64,000 nt of DNA from Amycolatopsis sp. NBC_01488 (GCF_036227105.1 NZ_CP109434.1:5551001-5615000), one strand, 5' to 3'; shown: positions 26,201 to 35,859, counted from the first letter of the stretch. Numbers and translations: made by a program. Notes: generated from the sequence alone by a model not told the origin.

Positions 26201-29200
26201 ACTTCTTCGACCTCGGCGGGCACTCCCTGCTCGGCACCCGGCTGATCGGGAAGCTGCGCCGGGCCACCGGGATCGAGCTGTCACTCAAGGACCTGTTCGG
26301 CGCGCCGAAGGCCGCGGACCTGGCCGCGCTGCTCGACGGCCCGGTCCGGCCCCGGCCCCCGCTCGAACGCGCGGAGCGGCCCGAGCGCATCCCGCTTTCG
26401 CCCGCCCAGCAACGGTTGTGGTTCCTCGACCGGCTGGAAGGCCCGAGCGGCACCTACAACGTGCCCGCCGTGACGCGGCTGTCCGGCGACCTGGACCGCG
26501 ACGCCCTCGAGCAGGCGGTCTGGGATCTCATCGCGCGCCACGAGACGCTGCGCACGGTCTTCCCCGACGACGGCGGCGAACCGCGTCAGGTGGTGCTCGC
26601 CCCCGAGGCGGCCCGGCCGCGGCTGGACGTCGTCGAGACCTCCGAAGACGACCTCGCCGAAGACCTGGCCGAGGCGGGCGCGCACGTCTTCGACCTGGCC
26701 ACCGAGATCCCCGTGTGCCCGACGCTGTTCGAGCTGGACGACCGGGAGCACGTCCTGCTGGTGGTCGTGCACCACATCGCCGCCGACGGCTGGTCGGCCG
26801 CCCCGCTGGCCCGCGACCTGAGCACCGCCTACAACGCCCGGACGCGCGGGCAGGCGCCGGACTGGACGCCCCTCGACGTCCAGTACGCCGACTACACGGT
26901 GTGGCAGGAGGAACTGCTCGGCGCCGACGACGACCCGGGCAGCCTCGCGAACGAGCAGATCGAGTACTGGCGGGCCGAGCTCGTCGGGCTGACCACCGAC
27001 CTCAACCTCCCGCTCGACCGGCCGCGGCCGGAAAAGCGGACGCCCCAAGGGAACACGCTCCACTTCCCGCTCGACGCGGCGCTGCACGCGGGGGTCATCG
27101 AGCTGGCCAGGGCGTGCGGGGCCACGCCGTTCATGGTGGTGCAGGCCGCGTTGGCCACGCTGCTGTCCCGCATCGGCGGCAGCACGGACATCGCGCTCGT
27201 CAGCCCGGTCGCCGGCCGCACCGAGCCGGTGCTCGACCCGCTGGTCGGGCTGTTCCTCAACACCGTGCTCCTGCGGACCGATCTGTCCGGGGACCCGAGC
27301 TTCCGCGCCCTGCTCGCCCGGGTGCGCGAAACCGACCTCGCCGCCTACGCGCACCAGGACGTCCCGTTCGAGCGGCTGATGGAGACCATCCGGCCGGCGC
27401 GCTCCGGCGGCGCGAAGACGATGTTCGAGGTCATCCTGACCTTCCAGAACAACGAGCGGCCCGCCGTCGCGATGGACGGGCTGGTCGGGCACTTCGAGCT
27501 GGCCACGAACGGCACCGCGAAGTTCGACCTGTCGTTCGACTTCGTTGAGGACTTCGGCGCCGACGGCACCCCGGCCGGGATGACGCTGGGCCTGGAATAC
27601 AGCACCGACCTCTTCTTCGAAGACACCGTCCGGCTGCTCGGGGAACGCTTCCTGGCCGTGCTCGCCTCGGCCGTCGCCGATCCCGGGCGGCGGCTGTCCA
27701 CTGTGGACCTGCTGGCGACGGGGGAGCGCGAGACGCTGCTGGGGGAGTGGAGCAAGCGCGCGGCCGGCGTGCCGGAGCTGCTGGCCGGGCTGCCTGTCGC
27801 CCCGCCCGCGCGGCCGCGGGTCTACCTGCTCGACGACCACCTTCGCCTCGTCCCGCCCGGCGTGCCGGGGTGGTGGTACGTCGCGTCGAGCCGGCCGCTG
27901 ACGACGACGGACGCCGACTCCGTCGCGCTCGCCACGACGCTCGTGCCCAGCCCGTTCGGCAAGGCGGGCACGCGGATGGCCGCGACCGGCCGCCGGGGCC
28001 GGTGGAGCCGCTACGGCGAGCCGGAGGTGCTGGAACCGGTCCGGCCGCAGCCCGAACCCGAGGTCGTCGGCCCGCGCTCCCAGGAGCCGCGGAATCCGCG
28101 GGAAGAGATGCTGTGTCGGCTGTTCGCCGAGGTGCTGGGCCGCGAGAGCGTCGGCATCGACGACAACTTCTTCGAGTGCGGCGGACATTCGCTGCTCGTC
28201 ACCAAGCTGGTCGGCCGGATCGAGGCCGTCCTGCACGCCGGGCTGACCATCCGCGAGGTCTTCGAGAACCAGACGCCGGCCCGGCTCGCGACCCGGCTCG
28301 GCGGCACGGGCACCCGCCCGGCGCTGACCGCGGGCCCGCGTCCCGGCCGGGTGCCGCTGTCGTTCTCGCAGCAGCGGCTGTGGTTCCTCAACCAGTTCGA
28401 AGGACCCGGCGCCACCTACAACATCCCGATCGCCTTGCGGTTGACCGGGAAGCTCGACGTCGACGCGATGCGCGCCGCCCTGCGGGACCTCGTCGACCGG
28501 CACGAGGTGCTGCGCACGGTGTACCCGCAGGTGGACGGCGAAGGCGTGCAGCTCGTGCTCGCCGCGGCCGAGGCCGAGCCGGAGCTCCCGGTCGTCGAGA
28601 CCTCGGCAGCCGAGCTCGACCGGGTGCTCGGCGAGGCCGCGCGCACCGCGTTCGACGTGACGCGGGACGTGCCGCTGCGGCCGACGCTGTTTACCGTCGG
28701 CCCGGACGAGCACGTGCTGCTGCTGGTGCTGCACCACATCGCCGGCGACGGCTGGTCGGCCGCCCCGCTGGCGCGTGACCTCGCGCGGGCCTACGCCCGC
28801 CGCCTCGACGGCGTGGCCCCGGACTGGGCGCCGCTGCCGGTGCAGTACGCGGACTACGCGCTGTGGCAGCGCGAGCTGCTGGGCGACGCCGGCGACCCGG
28901 AAAGCCTGCAGGCGCGCCAGCTCGCGTACTGGAGCGAGGCACTCGACGGCCTGCCCGGCGAGCTGCCGCTGCCGGTCGACCGGCAGCGCCCGGCCACCTC
29001 GACCTACGCCGGGGACATCGTGCCCTTCACCCTGGACGCCGACCTGCACACACGGCTCGACCGGCTGGCCGCCGAGACGGGCTCGACGGTGTTCATGGTG
29101 CTGCAGGCCGCCGTGGCCGCGGTGCTGGGCAAGTACGGCGCGGGTACGGACATCCCGCTCGGCACCTTGGTCGCGGGCCGCACCGACGCCGCGCTGGCCG

Positions 29201-32200
29201 ACCTGGCCGGGTTCTTCGTCAACACGCTCGTGCTGCGCGTCGACCTCGACGGCGACCCGGCGTTCCGGGAGCTGCTGGGCCGGGTCCGCGAGACCGACCT
29301 CGCCGGGTACGGCCACCAGGACGTCCCGTTCGAACGGCTCGTGGAGGTGCTCAACCCGCCGCGCGTGCGCGCCCGGCACCCGCTGTTCCAGGTCGCGATC
29401 ACGTTGCACAGCAACGAAACCCCGCACGTGGAGCTGCCCGGTCTGACGCTGGGCGGCAAGCTGGTCCCGACCGGCACCGCGGACCTGGACCTGCACTTCG
29501 AGTTCGCCGAGGAGCGGACCGGCGACAACGCGTGCGCCGGAGTCGTCTCGCTGGTCAAGTACAGCACCGACCTCTTCGACCGCGAGACGGTGGAGCGGCT
29601 GGCCGCCGGGCTGGTGCGGTTCCTCGACCGCGCGCTGACCCGGCCGGAGCTGCCGCTCAGCCAGGTCGGGGTGCTCGATCCCGCGGAGGAACACCGGCTG
29701 CTGGTCGAGTGGAACGCCACCGGACGCCCGCTCGGCTGGACCGACGTCGTGGCCCGGGTGCGGGAGTTCGCCGAGCGCTTGCCGGAGCGGATCGCGGTCG
29801 GCGACGAGCACGGCGAAACGACGTATGCGGATCTCGTCCGCCGCGCGAACGCGGTGACCACCCGGCTGCGCGACGCCGGCGCCGCGACCGGCTCGCTGGT
29901 CGCGCTGCTGGCCGAACCGGGCGCGGGTTACGTCGCTGCGGTGCTCGGCGTGCTCGGTGCCGGGTGCGCCTACCTCCCGCTGGACGCCGCCGCGCCGGTC
30001 GTCCGGAACGCCGGTCTGCTGAACGAAAGCGCGCCGGTCGTCCTCCTGGCCGACCCGGCTCACGGGACGCTCGCCGCCGGACTGGCCGGCGGCGTCCCCG
30101 TCCTGACCCTCGACGGCGCGACCGCCGAGGACGCACCGCCGCTGTCCGGTGACGAGCTGGACCTGGCGTACGTGCTGTACACGTCCGGGTCGACCGGCCG
30201 GCCCAAGGGCGCCATGGTGGCGCGGCGGGGGATGGCCAACCACCTGCTCGCGAAGGTCGAGGACCTCGGGCTCGGTGAGCGGGACGTCGTGGTGCACAAC
30301 GCCCCGGTCACCTTCGACATCTCGGTGTGGCAGATGCTCGCGCCGCTCGTCGCCGGCGGGCGGGTCCAGGTCACCGGCCGCGAGTCCGCGCGGGATCCCC
30401 GCGCCCTGTTCGCGACGGTGGCCGAGCACGGGGTCACCGTCCTGGAGATCGTGCCCTCCCTGCTGGCCGCCACCCTCGATACCTGGGAGATCGAGGGTGG
30501 CGCGCCGGCGCTGCCCGGCTTGCGCCTGCTCATCGTGACCGGGGAGGCGCTGCCACCGCGGTCGTGCGAACGCTGGCTCGCCCGGTTCCCCGACGTCCCG
30601 CTGGTCAACGCCTACGGGCCGACGGAGTGCTCGGACGACGTCACGCACGCCGTGCTCACGACGGCGCCGGCCGGGTCGCGGACGCCGATCGGCGCGCCGC
30701 TGCGCAACACCGCGCTCTACGTCCTCGACGACCACCTGCGGCCGGTCCCGGCCGGGGTGGCGGGGGAGTTGTACGTCGGCGGGCTCGGCGTCGGCCGCGG
30801 TTACCTGGCCGACCCGGGCCGCACCGCCGCGACGTTCGTGCCGGACCCGTTCCGGCCGGTGCCGGGGGAGCGGATGTACCGCACCGGCGACCTGGTCGTG
30901 CTGCGCGCCGACGACCGGCTGGAGTTCCTGCACCGCCGCGACGACCAGGTCAAGATCCGCGGCAACCGCATCGAGCTCGGCGAGATCGAGACCGCGCTGC
31001 GGGCCCAGCCCGAGGTCCGCGACGCGGTCGTGCAACCCCACGGCGACGAGCTGGCCGCCTACGTCGTGCTGCACACCGAAATCCCCGACGACGAACTGCG
31101 CGGCCGGCTCGCCCGCGCCGTGCCCGGGTACATGGTGCCGGGCGCCTACGTCCGGCTCGAAGCACTTCCGCTGACCCCGAACGGCAAGGTCGACCGCAAG
31201 GCGCTGGTGCCGCCGAGCGCCGGTGCGGCCGAACCCGGCCGGGCGCCGGAAACCGAGCGCGAACGGCGGTTGCAGGCCCTCTTCGCCGAGGTGCTGCGCC
31301 GGGACGTCGGCGTGACGGACGACTTCTTCGCCCACGGCGGGCATTCACTGCTGGCCACCCGGCTGGCCAGCCGGATCCGCACCGAGCTGGACGCCGAGGT
31401 GTCCGTCCAGGACCTGTTCGACCACCCGACGGTCGCCGGGCTCGCCGGGCGCCTGGACCAGGCACGGACCCGCGCCGCGCTGGTGGCCCGGCCGCGCCCC
31501 GGCGTGCTCCCGCTGTCGTTCGCGCAGCAGCGGCTGTGGTTCCTCAGCCGGTTCGAGGAGCAGAGCGCGGCGTACACGCTGTCCGTCGCGGTGAAGCTCA
31601 CCGGCCCGGTCGACACCGGTGCCCTCGCGGCCGCGTTCGACGACGTCGTCGCGCGGCACGAAAGCCTGCGGACGGTGTTCCCCGAGCACGACGGGGTGCC
31701 GTACCAGCAGATCATCGAGGTCACGGGGTTGTTCACCGCCGCGGACGTCACCGCCGGCGAGCTGGACGACGCCGTGCGCGCCGCCGGCACGCGGGGATTC
31801 GACCTCGCGGTGGAGCCGCCGATGCGGGCCACCCTGCTCAGTACCGGCGAGCGTTCGCACGTGCTGGTCGTCGTCGTGCACCACATCGCCGCCGACGGCT
31901 GGTCGTTCGGCCCGCTCACCCGCGACCTCTCCCACGCCTACGCCGCGAGGCTGGCGGGGCGCGCGCCGGAGTGGACCCCGCTGCCCGTGCAGTACGCGGA
32001 CTTCGCTTTGTGGCAACGGGATCTGCTCGGCACCGAGGAGGACCCGGACAGCCTCGCCGCCCGGCAGCTGGACCACTGGCGCAGCGTCCTGGCCGGGCTG
32101 CCGGACCAGCTCGAGCTGCCCACCGACCACCCCCGGCCCGCCGTCGCCGACGGCCGCGGCGACCGGGTGTACTTCGAGCTGGACCGCGAGCTGCGGGCCG

Positions 32201-35200
32201 GCCTCGACCGGCTCGCCGCCGACGCCGGGGTCAGCGTGTTCATGGTGCTGCAGGCGGGCCTCGCCACGCTGCTGGCGAAGCTGGGCGCGGGCGAGGACGT
32301 CCCGCTGGGCACCCCGGTCGCCGGCCGCACCGACGACGCGCTCGACGACCTGGTCGGCGTCTTCCTCAACACCCTCGTCCTGCGCACCGACCTCGCCGGC
32401 GACCCGACCGTCGCCGAGCTGCTCGCCCGGATCCGCGCGACCGACCTGGCCGCATACGCCCACCAGGACCTGCCGTTCGAGCGGCTGGTGGACGTGCTCA
32501 ACCCGGCCCGCTCGCAGGCGCGGACGCCGCTGTTCGGCGTGCTGCTCGTGCTGCACAACAACGCCGGCGCGAGCCTCGCCCTGTCCGGAGTGGACGCCGA
32601 GGTGCTGCCGGCGGCCACCGGCACGGCCCGGTACGACCTGTCGTTCGAGTTCACCGAGCACGACGGCGGCTTCGGCGGGTTCGCCGAATTCCGCACCGAG
32701 CTGTTCGAAGCCGCGACCGTGACGCGGATGGCGGAGCGCCTGAGCACCGTGCTGCGGGCGATGGTCACCGACCCGGCGAAGCGGCTCGGCGCGATCGACG
32801 TGCTCGACGCCGGTGAGCGCGAGCGGATCCTGGTGGCCCGCAACGACACCACGCGGGAGCAGTCCGGGACCGCCTTGTCCGACCGGCTGCGGGAGACCGC
32901 CCAGCGGGCCTGGGACACGGTCGCGCTGGTGGCCGGCGACACCGAGCTCACCTACCGCGAGCTGGACGCCCGGGCGAACATGCTGGCCAGGACGCTGGTC
33001 CGGCACGGCGCCGGGCCGGAGTCGGTGGTCGCCCTGGTCCTGCCGCGCTCGGCGGACCTGGTCGTCGCGCTGCTCGCGGTGCTGCGCACCGGCGCCGCGT
33101 ACCTGCCGATCGACCCCGGTTACCCGGCCGGGCGGGTCGCCTTCATGCTCGAAGACGCGTCCCCCGCGGTGGTCGTCACCACCCCGGGCACCGAGACGGG
33201 CACCGCACCGCGGGTGGTGCTCGGCGACGCCGTCCCGGCGGAGCCCTACCCCACTCCGCCGGACGGTGTCGTCACCCGGCCCGACGATTCCGCGTACATC
33301 CTGTACACCTCGGGGTCCACCGGCCGTCCCAAGGGCGTCGTCGTCCCTCTCGGTGCGCTGGCGAACCTGCTCGACGACATGGTGACCCGCACCGGGATCA
33401 CCCCGGAAGACCGCTTCCTCGCCGTCACCACACCCGGGTTCGACATCGCCAACCTGGAGATCCTGGTGCCCCTGCTGGCCGGGGCACGGCTGGTGGTCGC
33501 CGACCGCGACGAGGTCCGCGACCCGGTGGCGCTCGGCGAGCTGATCGTCCACACGGGAGCGACGATCATGCAGGCGACCCCGACGCTGTGGCAGGAGCTG
33601 GCCGAGACGGCGCCGGAGACCCTGGGCGGGCTGCGAGCCCTGATCGGCGGCGAGGCGGTCAGCCGGGCGCTGGCCGACCGGCTCGGCGCGGCCACCCGGG
33701 GCGTCACCAACGTGTACGGCCCCACCGAGACGACGATCTGGTCGACCGCGGCGGACCTGACCGCCGTGCCCGGCCGCCCGGGTGCGCCGACGATCGGCGG
33801 GCCGCTGGCCAACACCCGCGTCTACGTGCTCGACGCCGCCCTGCGGCCGGTGCCGGACGGCGTCCCCGGCGAGCTGTACATCGCCGGCGCCGGGCTCGCG
33901 CGGGGCTACCTGAACCGCCCGGGCCTCACCGCGCAGCGGTTCGTCGCCGACCCGTTCGGCGCGCCGGGCACGCGGATGTACCGCACCGGCGACCTCGTGC
34001 GGTGGGGCGGCGACGGACGGCTCGACTACGTCGGCCGGACCGACCACCAGGTGAAGCTCCGCGGGTTCCGCATCGAGCTCGGCGAGATCGAAACCGCGCT
34101 CCTGGCCGTGCCGGGGGTCGGCCGGGCCACGGTGATCGTGCGGGAGGACGCTCCGGGCGACCGGCGGCTGGCGGCCTACGTCGTCGGCGAAGGGATCGAA
34201 CCGGCGGACGTGCGGGCTCGGCTGGGCCGGACGCTGCCGGACTACATGGTCCCCGCCGCGGTGGTCGTCCTGGAGCGCTTCCCCTTGACGGCCAACGGGA
34301 AGCTCGACCGCTCGGCCCTGCCCGCGCCGGTGGTCCCGGCCACGGCGGGCCACGACCGGCTGCGGACCCCGGCCGAAGACCTGCTGTGCGCGGCGTTCGC
34401 CGAGGTGCTCGGCGTGCCCGCGGTCGGCCTGCACGACGACTTCTTCGCCCTGGGCGGTCATTCGCTGCTGGCGACCCGGCTGCTGAGCCGCGTCCGCGAG
34501 CGCCTGGCCGGCGGGCTCGGCATCCGCGACCTGTTCGACCACCCCACACCGGCGCGGCTGGCCCGGCGGATCGAGAGCAGCGAAGGGGGAACGTCCTTCG
34601 ACGTCCTGCTCCCGCTGCGCCGGGAAGGCAGCCGCGAGCCGCTGTTCTGCGTCCACCCGGCCGGCTGCGTCAGCTGGTCCTACCACGGGCTCGCCGCGCA
34701 CCTGGCCGACCGGCCGCTGCACGGCCTGCAGGCGCGCGGGATCGTCGACGACGCCGCCTTGCCCGCCGACGTCGGCGCGATGGCGGCCGACTACCTGGCG
34801 GAGATCCGGCGGGCCCAGCCGCACGGGCCCTACCACCTGCTGGGCTGGTCGTTCGGCGGCGTGGTCGCGCACGAGATCGCCTGCCGGCTGCAGGACGAGG
34901 GCGAGCAGGTGGCGCTGCTGGTGAGCCTCGACAGCGCGCCGGGGGGCGACGACGCCCTGCCGGACGACGAGGAGCTCGCGGCGATCGTGCTCCGGTTCTT
35001 CGGCTACCGCGGCGACGAGGAACCCGTGCACGGCCCCGACTTCGCCGGCCTGCGCGAGCTGTTCGCGCGGGAAGCCAACCCGCTGGCCGAGCTGACCGCG
35101 GAGCAGCTGAAGCGGTGTTTCGCCGCCTGGCGCAACAACCTGAAGCTGCAGGCGGAGTTCGTCCCGCGGACGTTCCACGGCACGCTGCTGCACTTCGCCG

Positions 35201-35373
35201 CGGCCGCCGACGCGGACAATCGCACGGCCGCGGCCTGGACGTCCCATGTGGACGGTGCGGTGACCGTGACCGGCCTGCCGGCCGGGCACGACGCCATGAC
35301 CGGAGCCGAGCCGCTGCGGCGGGTCGGCGAGGCAATCGAAAAGTACCTCGCGAACGAAAGGAGCGATCGGTGA
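23239..35373 (+). CDS. Four-module NRPS: C-A-T / C-(A fossil)-T / C-A-T / C-A-T-TE
   Basis: 4044 residues. C1 begins at once (HHILWDG, His138), as expected for a domain that takes an acyl starter. A1 pocket reads D-I-W-E-V-T-A-D-D; T1 Ser996. C2 HHIAADG (His1178) is followed by only a scrap of an A domain (about 1525-1600) and then T2 Ser1651. C3 HHIAGDG (His1832), A2 pocket D-I-W-E-I-T-A-D-D, T3 Ser2703. C4 HHIAADG (His2881), A3 pocket D-I-L-Q-L-G-V-I-W, matching the glycine code DILQLGLIW; T4 Ser3742. The C-terminal thioesterase has GWSFGG (Ser3871). No epimerase or methylase domain is seen. A1 and A2 acidic residues fit a diamino acid, in line with SbnA/SbnB. Predicted backbone: acyl-Dap-X-Dap-Gly, with X loaded in trans. 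The stop overlaps the MbtH start (GTGA). Pocket positions were aligned by eye to GrsA. Confidence 0.93.
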   Translation: MSQNPSGAALPLSAAQLEVWYAQQLDPGNPIWNIAEYYEIDGPLREDVFADAVRRAVTEAECLRVRFHVEGDTVRQVVEPLTGSPLTVLDFAAEQDALEWMRADVRRPVDPADPGAALSELALLRLDSGKHYFYTRAHHILWDGFSEAVFVRRVAAIYTALVEGGDPAEGAFEPLSVLLADEQSYLDSKQAERDREFWAGRFAETPELTSVASRPVVPADGFLRRGATLDATAAEALRALAWEDRAAWPTFVIAAMGAYLQRLTGGPEVVLALPVTARTTDATRAIPGMRANVLPLPLAIRPAMTRGELLGHVGKEVRRTLKHQRHRGREVRGLIGLPPTDTRPFGPELNVASFVEQLRFGPCPGRTHNLSTAPNDDLSITVYDTEDGELGVLFDGNPRLYTAADLDRLAHRFLGYLRDLGNWPADRPLGGIDVLDAAERELLARWTGTCGATEFTGVVERIDAIATARPDAVAVVDDAGETTYADLGGRAAAVARQLRDRGLAKGDRVGILAGPGGGFIAAMAGVWAAGGAYVPLDPSAPAVRTAQLIAESGATAVIAAPEHREAAVALGVDPVVPAGTAGRLLDVAVPTTPDDLAYVLFTSGSTGTPKGAMVTHGGLVNHLQAKIDDLGLRGEDVVVQNAPLSFDISIWQMVCVLVLGGRVRVVGREVAGDPAALFGLTARESVTILEVVPSLLRAALDSWDDGAPAPELPVLRELVVTGEPLPPDLCRRWFSRFAGIPIVNAYGPTECADDVTHAVLTSAGPLDGPLVPIGHAVRNTRLYVLGDGLRPVPPGVPGELYVAGHGVGRGYLADPGRTATTFLPDPFQPGSGARMYRTGDLVRHRTDGQLEFLRRRDRQVKIRGHRIEIGEVEVALRGLPGVTDAVVVVGTDPAGQKRLVGYVVGDGDPEQWRSMTAERLPAHLVPSVFEALPALPLTPNGKVDLKALPEPRVATGADARAPRTANEELVTTAFAEVLDVARVGVDDDFFDLGGHSLLGTRLIGKLRRATGIELSLKDLFGAPKAADLAALLDGPVRPRPPLERAERPERIPLSPAQQRLWFLDRLEGPSGTYNVPAVTRLSGDLDRDALEQAVWDLIARHETLRTVFPDDGGEPRQVVLAPEAARPRLDVVETSEDDLAEDLAEAGAHVFDLATEIPVCPTLFELDDREHVLLVVVHHIAADGWSAAPLARDLSTAYNARTRGQAPDWTPLDVQYADYTVWQEELLGADDDPGSLANEQIEYWRAELVGLTTDLNLPLDRPRPEKRTPQGNTLHFPLDAALHAGVIELARACGATPFMVVQAALATLLSRIGGSTDIALVSPVAGRTEPVLDPLVGLFLNTVLLRTDLSGDPSFRALLARVRETDLAAYAHQDVPFERLMETIRPARSGGAKTMFEVILTFQNNERPAVAMDGLVGHFELATNGTAKFDLSFDFVEDFGADGTPAGMTLGLEYSTDLFFEDTVRLLGERFLAVLASAVADPGRRLSTVDLLATGERETLLGEWSKRAAGVPELLAGLPVAPPARPRVYLLDDHLRLVPPGVPGWWYVASSRPLTTTDADSVALATTLVPSPFGKAGTRMAATGRRGRWSRYGEPEVLEPVRPQPEPEVVGPRSQEPRNPREEMLCRLFAEVLGRESVGIDDNFFECGGHSLLVTKLVGRIEAVLHAGLTIREVFENQTPARLATRLGGTGTRPALTAGPRPGRVPLSFSQQRLWFLNQFEGPGATYNIPIALRLTGKLDVDAMRAALRDLVDRHEVLRTVYPQVDGEGVQLVLAAAEAEPELPVVETSAAELDRVLGEAARTAFDVTRDVPLRPTLFTVGPDEHVLLLVLHHIAGDGWSAAPLARDLARAYARRLDGVAPDWAPLPVQYADYALWQRELLGDAGDPESLQARQLAYWSEALDGLPGELPLPVDRQRPATSTYAGDIVPFTLDADLHTRLDRLAAETGSTVFMVLQAAVAAVLGKYGAGTDIPLGTLVAGRTDAALADLAGFFVNTLVLRVDLDGDPAFRELLGRVRETDLAGYGHQDVPFERLVEVLNPPRVRARHPLFQVAITLHSNETPHVELPGLTLGGKLVPTGTADLDLHFEFAEERTGDNACAGVVSLVKYSTDLFDRETVERLAAGLVRFLDRALTRPELPLSQVGVLDPAEEHRLLVEWNATGRPLGWTDVVARVREFAERLPERIAVGDEHGETTYADLVRRANAVTTRLRDAGAATGSLVALLAEPGAGYVAAVLGVLGAGCAYLPLDAAAPVVRNAGLLNESAPVVLLADPAHGTLAAGLAGGVPVLTLDGATAEDAPPLSGDELDLAYVLYTSGSTGRPKGAMVARRGMANHLLAKVEDLGLGERDVVVHNAPVTFDISVWQMLAPLVAGGRVQVTGRESARDPRALFATVAEHGVTVLEIVPSLLAATLDTWEIEGGAPALPGLRLLIVTGEALPPRSCERWLARFPDVPLVNAYGPTECSDDVTHAVLTTAPAGSRTPIGAPLRNTALYVLDDHLRPVPAGVAGELYVGGLGVGRGYLADPGRTAATFVPDPFRPVPGERMYRTGDLVVLRADDRLEFLHRRDDQVKIRGNRIELGEIETALRAQPEVRDAVVQPHGDELAAYVVLHTEIPDDELRGRLARAVPGYMVPGAYVRLEALPLTPNGKVDRKALVPPSAGAAEPGRAPETERERRLQALFAEVLRRDVGVTDDFFAHGGHSLLATRLASRIRTELDAEVSVQDLFDHPTVAGLAGRLDQARTRAALVARPRPGVLPLSFAQQRLWFLSRFEEQSAAYTLSVAVKLTGPVDTGALAAAFDDVVARHESLRTVFPEHDGVPYQQIIEVTGLFTAADVTAGELDDAVRAAGTRGFDLAVEPPMRATLLSTGERSHVLVVVVHHIAADGWSFGPLTRDLSHAYAARLAGRAPEWTPLPVQYADFALWQRDLLGTEEDPDSLAARQLDHWRSVLAGLPDQLELPTDHPRPAVADGRGDRVYFELDRELRAGLDRLAADAGVSVFMVLQAGLATLLAKLGAGEDVPLGTPVAGRTDDALDDLVGVFLNTLVLRTDLAGDPTVAELLARIRATDLAAYAHQDLPFERLVDVLNPARSQARTPLFGVLLVLHNNAGASLALSGVDAEVLPAATGTARYDLSFEFTEHDGGFGGFAEFRTELFEAATVTRMAERLSTVLRAMVTDPAKRLGAIDVLDAGERERILVARNDTTREQSGTALSDRLRETAQRAWDTVALVAGDTELTYRELDARANMLARTLVRHGAGPESVVALVLPRSADLVVALLAVLRTGAAYLPIDPGYPAGRVAFMLEDASPAVVVTTPGTETGTAPRVVLGDAVPAEPYPTPPDGVVTRPDDSAYILYTSGSTGRPKGVVVPLGALANLLDDMVTRTGITPEDRFLAVTTPGFDIANLEILVPLLAGARLVVADRDEVRDPVALGELIVHTGATIMQATPTLWQELAETAPETLGGLRALIGGEAVSRALADRLGAATRGVTNVYGPTETTIWSTAADLTAVPGRPGAPTIGGPLANTRVYVLDAALRPVPDGVPGELYIAGAGLARGYLNRPGLTAQRFVADPFGAPGTRMYRTGDLVRWGGDGRLDYVGRTDHQVKLRGFRIELGEIETALLAVPGVGRATVIVREDAPGDRRLAAYVVGEGIEPADVRARLGRTLPDYMVPAAVVVLERFPLTANGKLDRSALPAPVVPATAGHDRLRTPAEDLLCAAFAEVLGVPAVGLHDDFFALGGHSLLATRLLSRVRERLAGGLGIRDLFDHPTPARLARRIESSEGGTSFDVLLPLRREGSREPLFCVHPAGCVSWSYHGLAAHLADRPLHGLQARGIVDDAALPADVGAMAADYLAEIRRAQPHGPYHLLGWSFGGVVAHEIACRLQDEGEQVALLVSLDSAPGGDDALPDDEELAAIVLRFFGYRGDEEPVHGPDFAGLRELFAREANPLAELTAEQLKRCFAAWRNNLKLQAEFVPRTFHGTLLHFAAAADADNRTAAAWTSHVDGAVTVTGLPAGHDAMTGAEPLRRVGEAIEKYLANERSDR
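27811..28050 (+). other. Fossil adenylation domain inside module 2 of the NRPS
   Basis: Residues about 1525-1604 read VYLLDDHLRLVPPGVPG, later LATTLVPSPFGKAGTRM and GRWSRYGEPEVLEP. They align with the A6-A7 part of the neighbouring intact A domains (VLDDHLRPVPAGVAGELYV, FVPDPFRPVPGERMYRTGDL). The P-loop, the pocket and the catalytic lysine end are gone, while the flanking C2 and T2 domains keep their motifs. The frame is open, so this is a tolerated internal deletion, not a broken gene. Confidence 0.85.
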
Positions 35374-35579
35374 CCAACCCCTTCGACGACGAGACGGGCA
35401 CCTTCCACGTGGTCGTCAACGCCGAAGGCCAGCACGCCCTCTGGCCCGTCTTCGCCGAACTGCCCGATGGGTGGGACCGCGTGCACGGCCCGGAGAACCG
35501 CGCGGCCTGCCTCGCCTACGTCGAGGAGAACTGGCGGGACCTGCGTCCGCGCAGCCTCGCCGCCAAACACGCCGAATAA
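35370..35579 (+). CDS. MbtH-like protein
   Basis: 69 residues with the family pattern NPFDDETGTFHVVVNAEGQ, HALWPVFAELPDGW and YVEENWRDLRP. MbtH-like proteins bind adenylation domains and are needed for folding or activity of many of them. The GTG start overlaps the NRPS stop, so it is made in step with its client; it may also serve the stand-alone A-T didomain. Full length for the family. Confidence 0.95.
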   Translation: MTNPFDDETGTFHVVVNAEGQHALWPVFAELPDGWDRVHGPENRAACLAYVEENWRDLRPRSLAAKHAE

Positions 35580-35604
35580 CCCCCGAACCGAAGGAAGCAC
35601 GAAG

Positions 35605-35859
35605 ATGACCAGTACCGAAACCTCCTCGCGCACCGCCCGGATCAAGGAGATCGTCTGCGACGTCCTGGAGATCGACGAGGACGAGATGACCCCGACCAGC
35701 CTCTTCATCGACGACCACGGCGCCGACTCGCTGCTCGCGATCGAGATCCTCGCGTTGCTGGAGAAGGAGTTCAAGGTGACCATCGAGCAGGCCGAGCTGC
35801 CGCGGATGGTGAACCTGACCGCCGTGCACGAAGTGGTCGCAGAGAGCGCGGGCTGGTGA
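35605..35859 (+). CDS. Acyl carrier protein of the type II PKS
   Basis: 84 residues with the four-helix ACP pattern and the phosphopantetheine site GADSLLAIE (Ser42). It is preceded by AAGGAAG about 11 bases before the ATG and its stop overlaps the GTG of the ketosynthase gene, so it belongs to the PKS set. It should carry the growing polyene chain and present it to the C1 domain of the NRPS. Confidence 0.93.
   Translation: MTSTETSSRTARIKEIVCDVLEIDEDEMTPTSLFIDDHGADSLLAIEILALLEKEFKVTIEQAELPRMVNLTAVHEVVAESAGW

Noticed and set aside
26281..31344. 1687-residue minus-strand open frame opposite the NRPS
   Set aside because: It mirrors repeated NRPS domains, has no recognisable motif and consists of Arg/Gly/Val/Glu-rich shadow sequence typical of GC-rich antisense frames.
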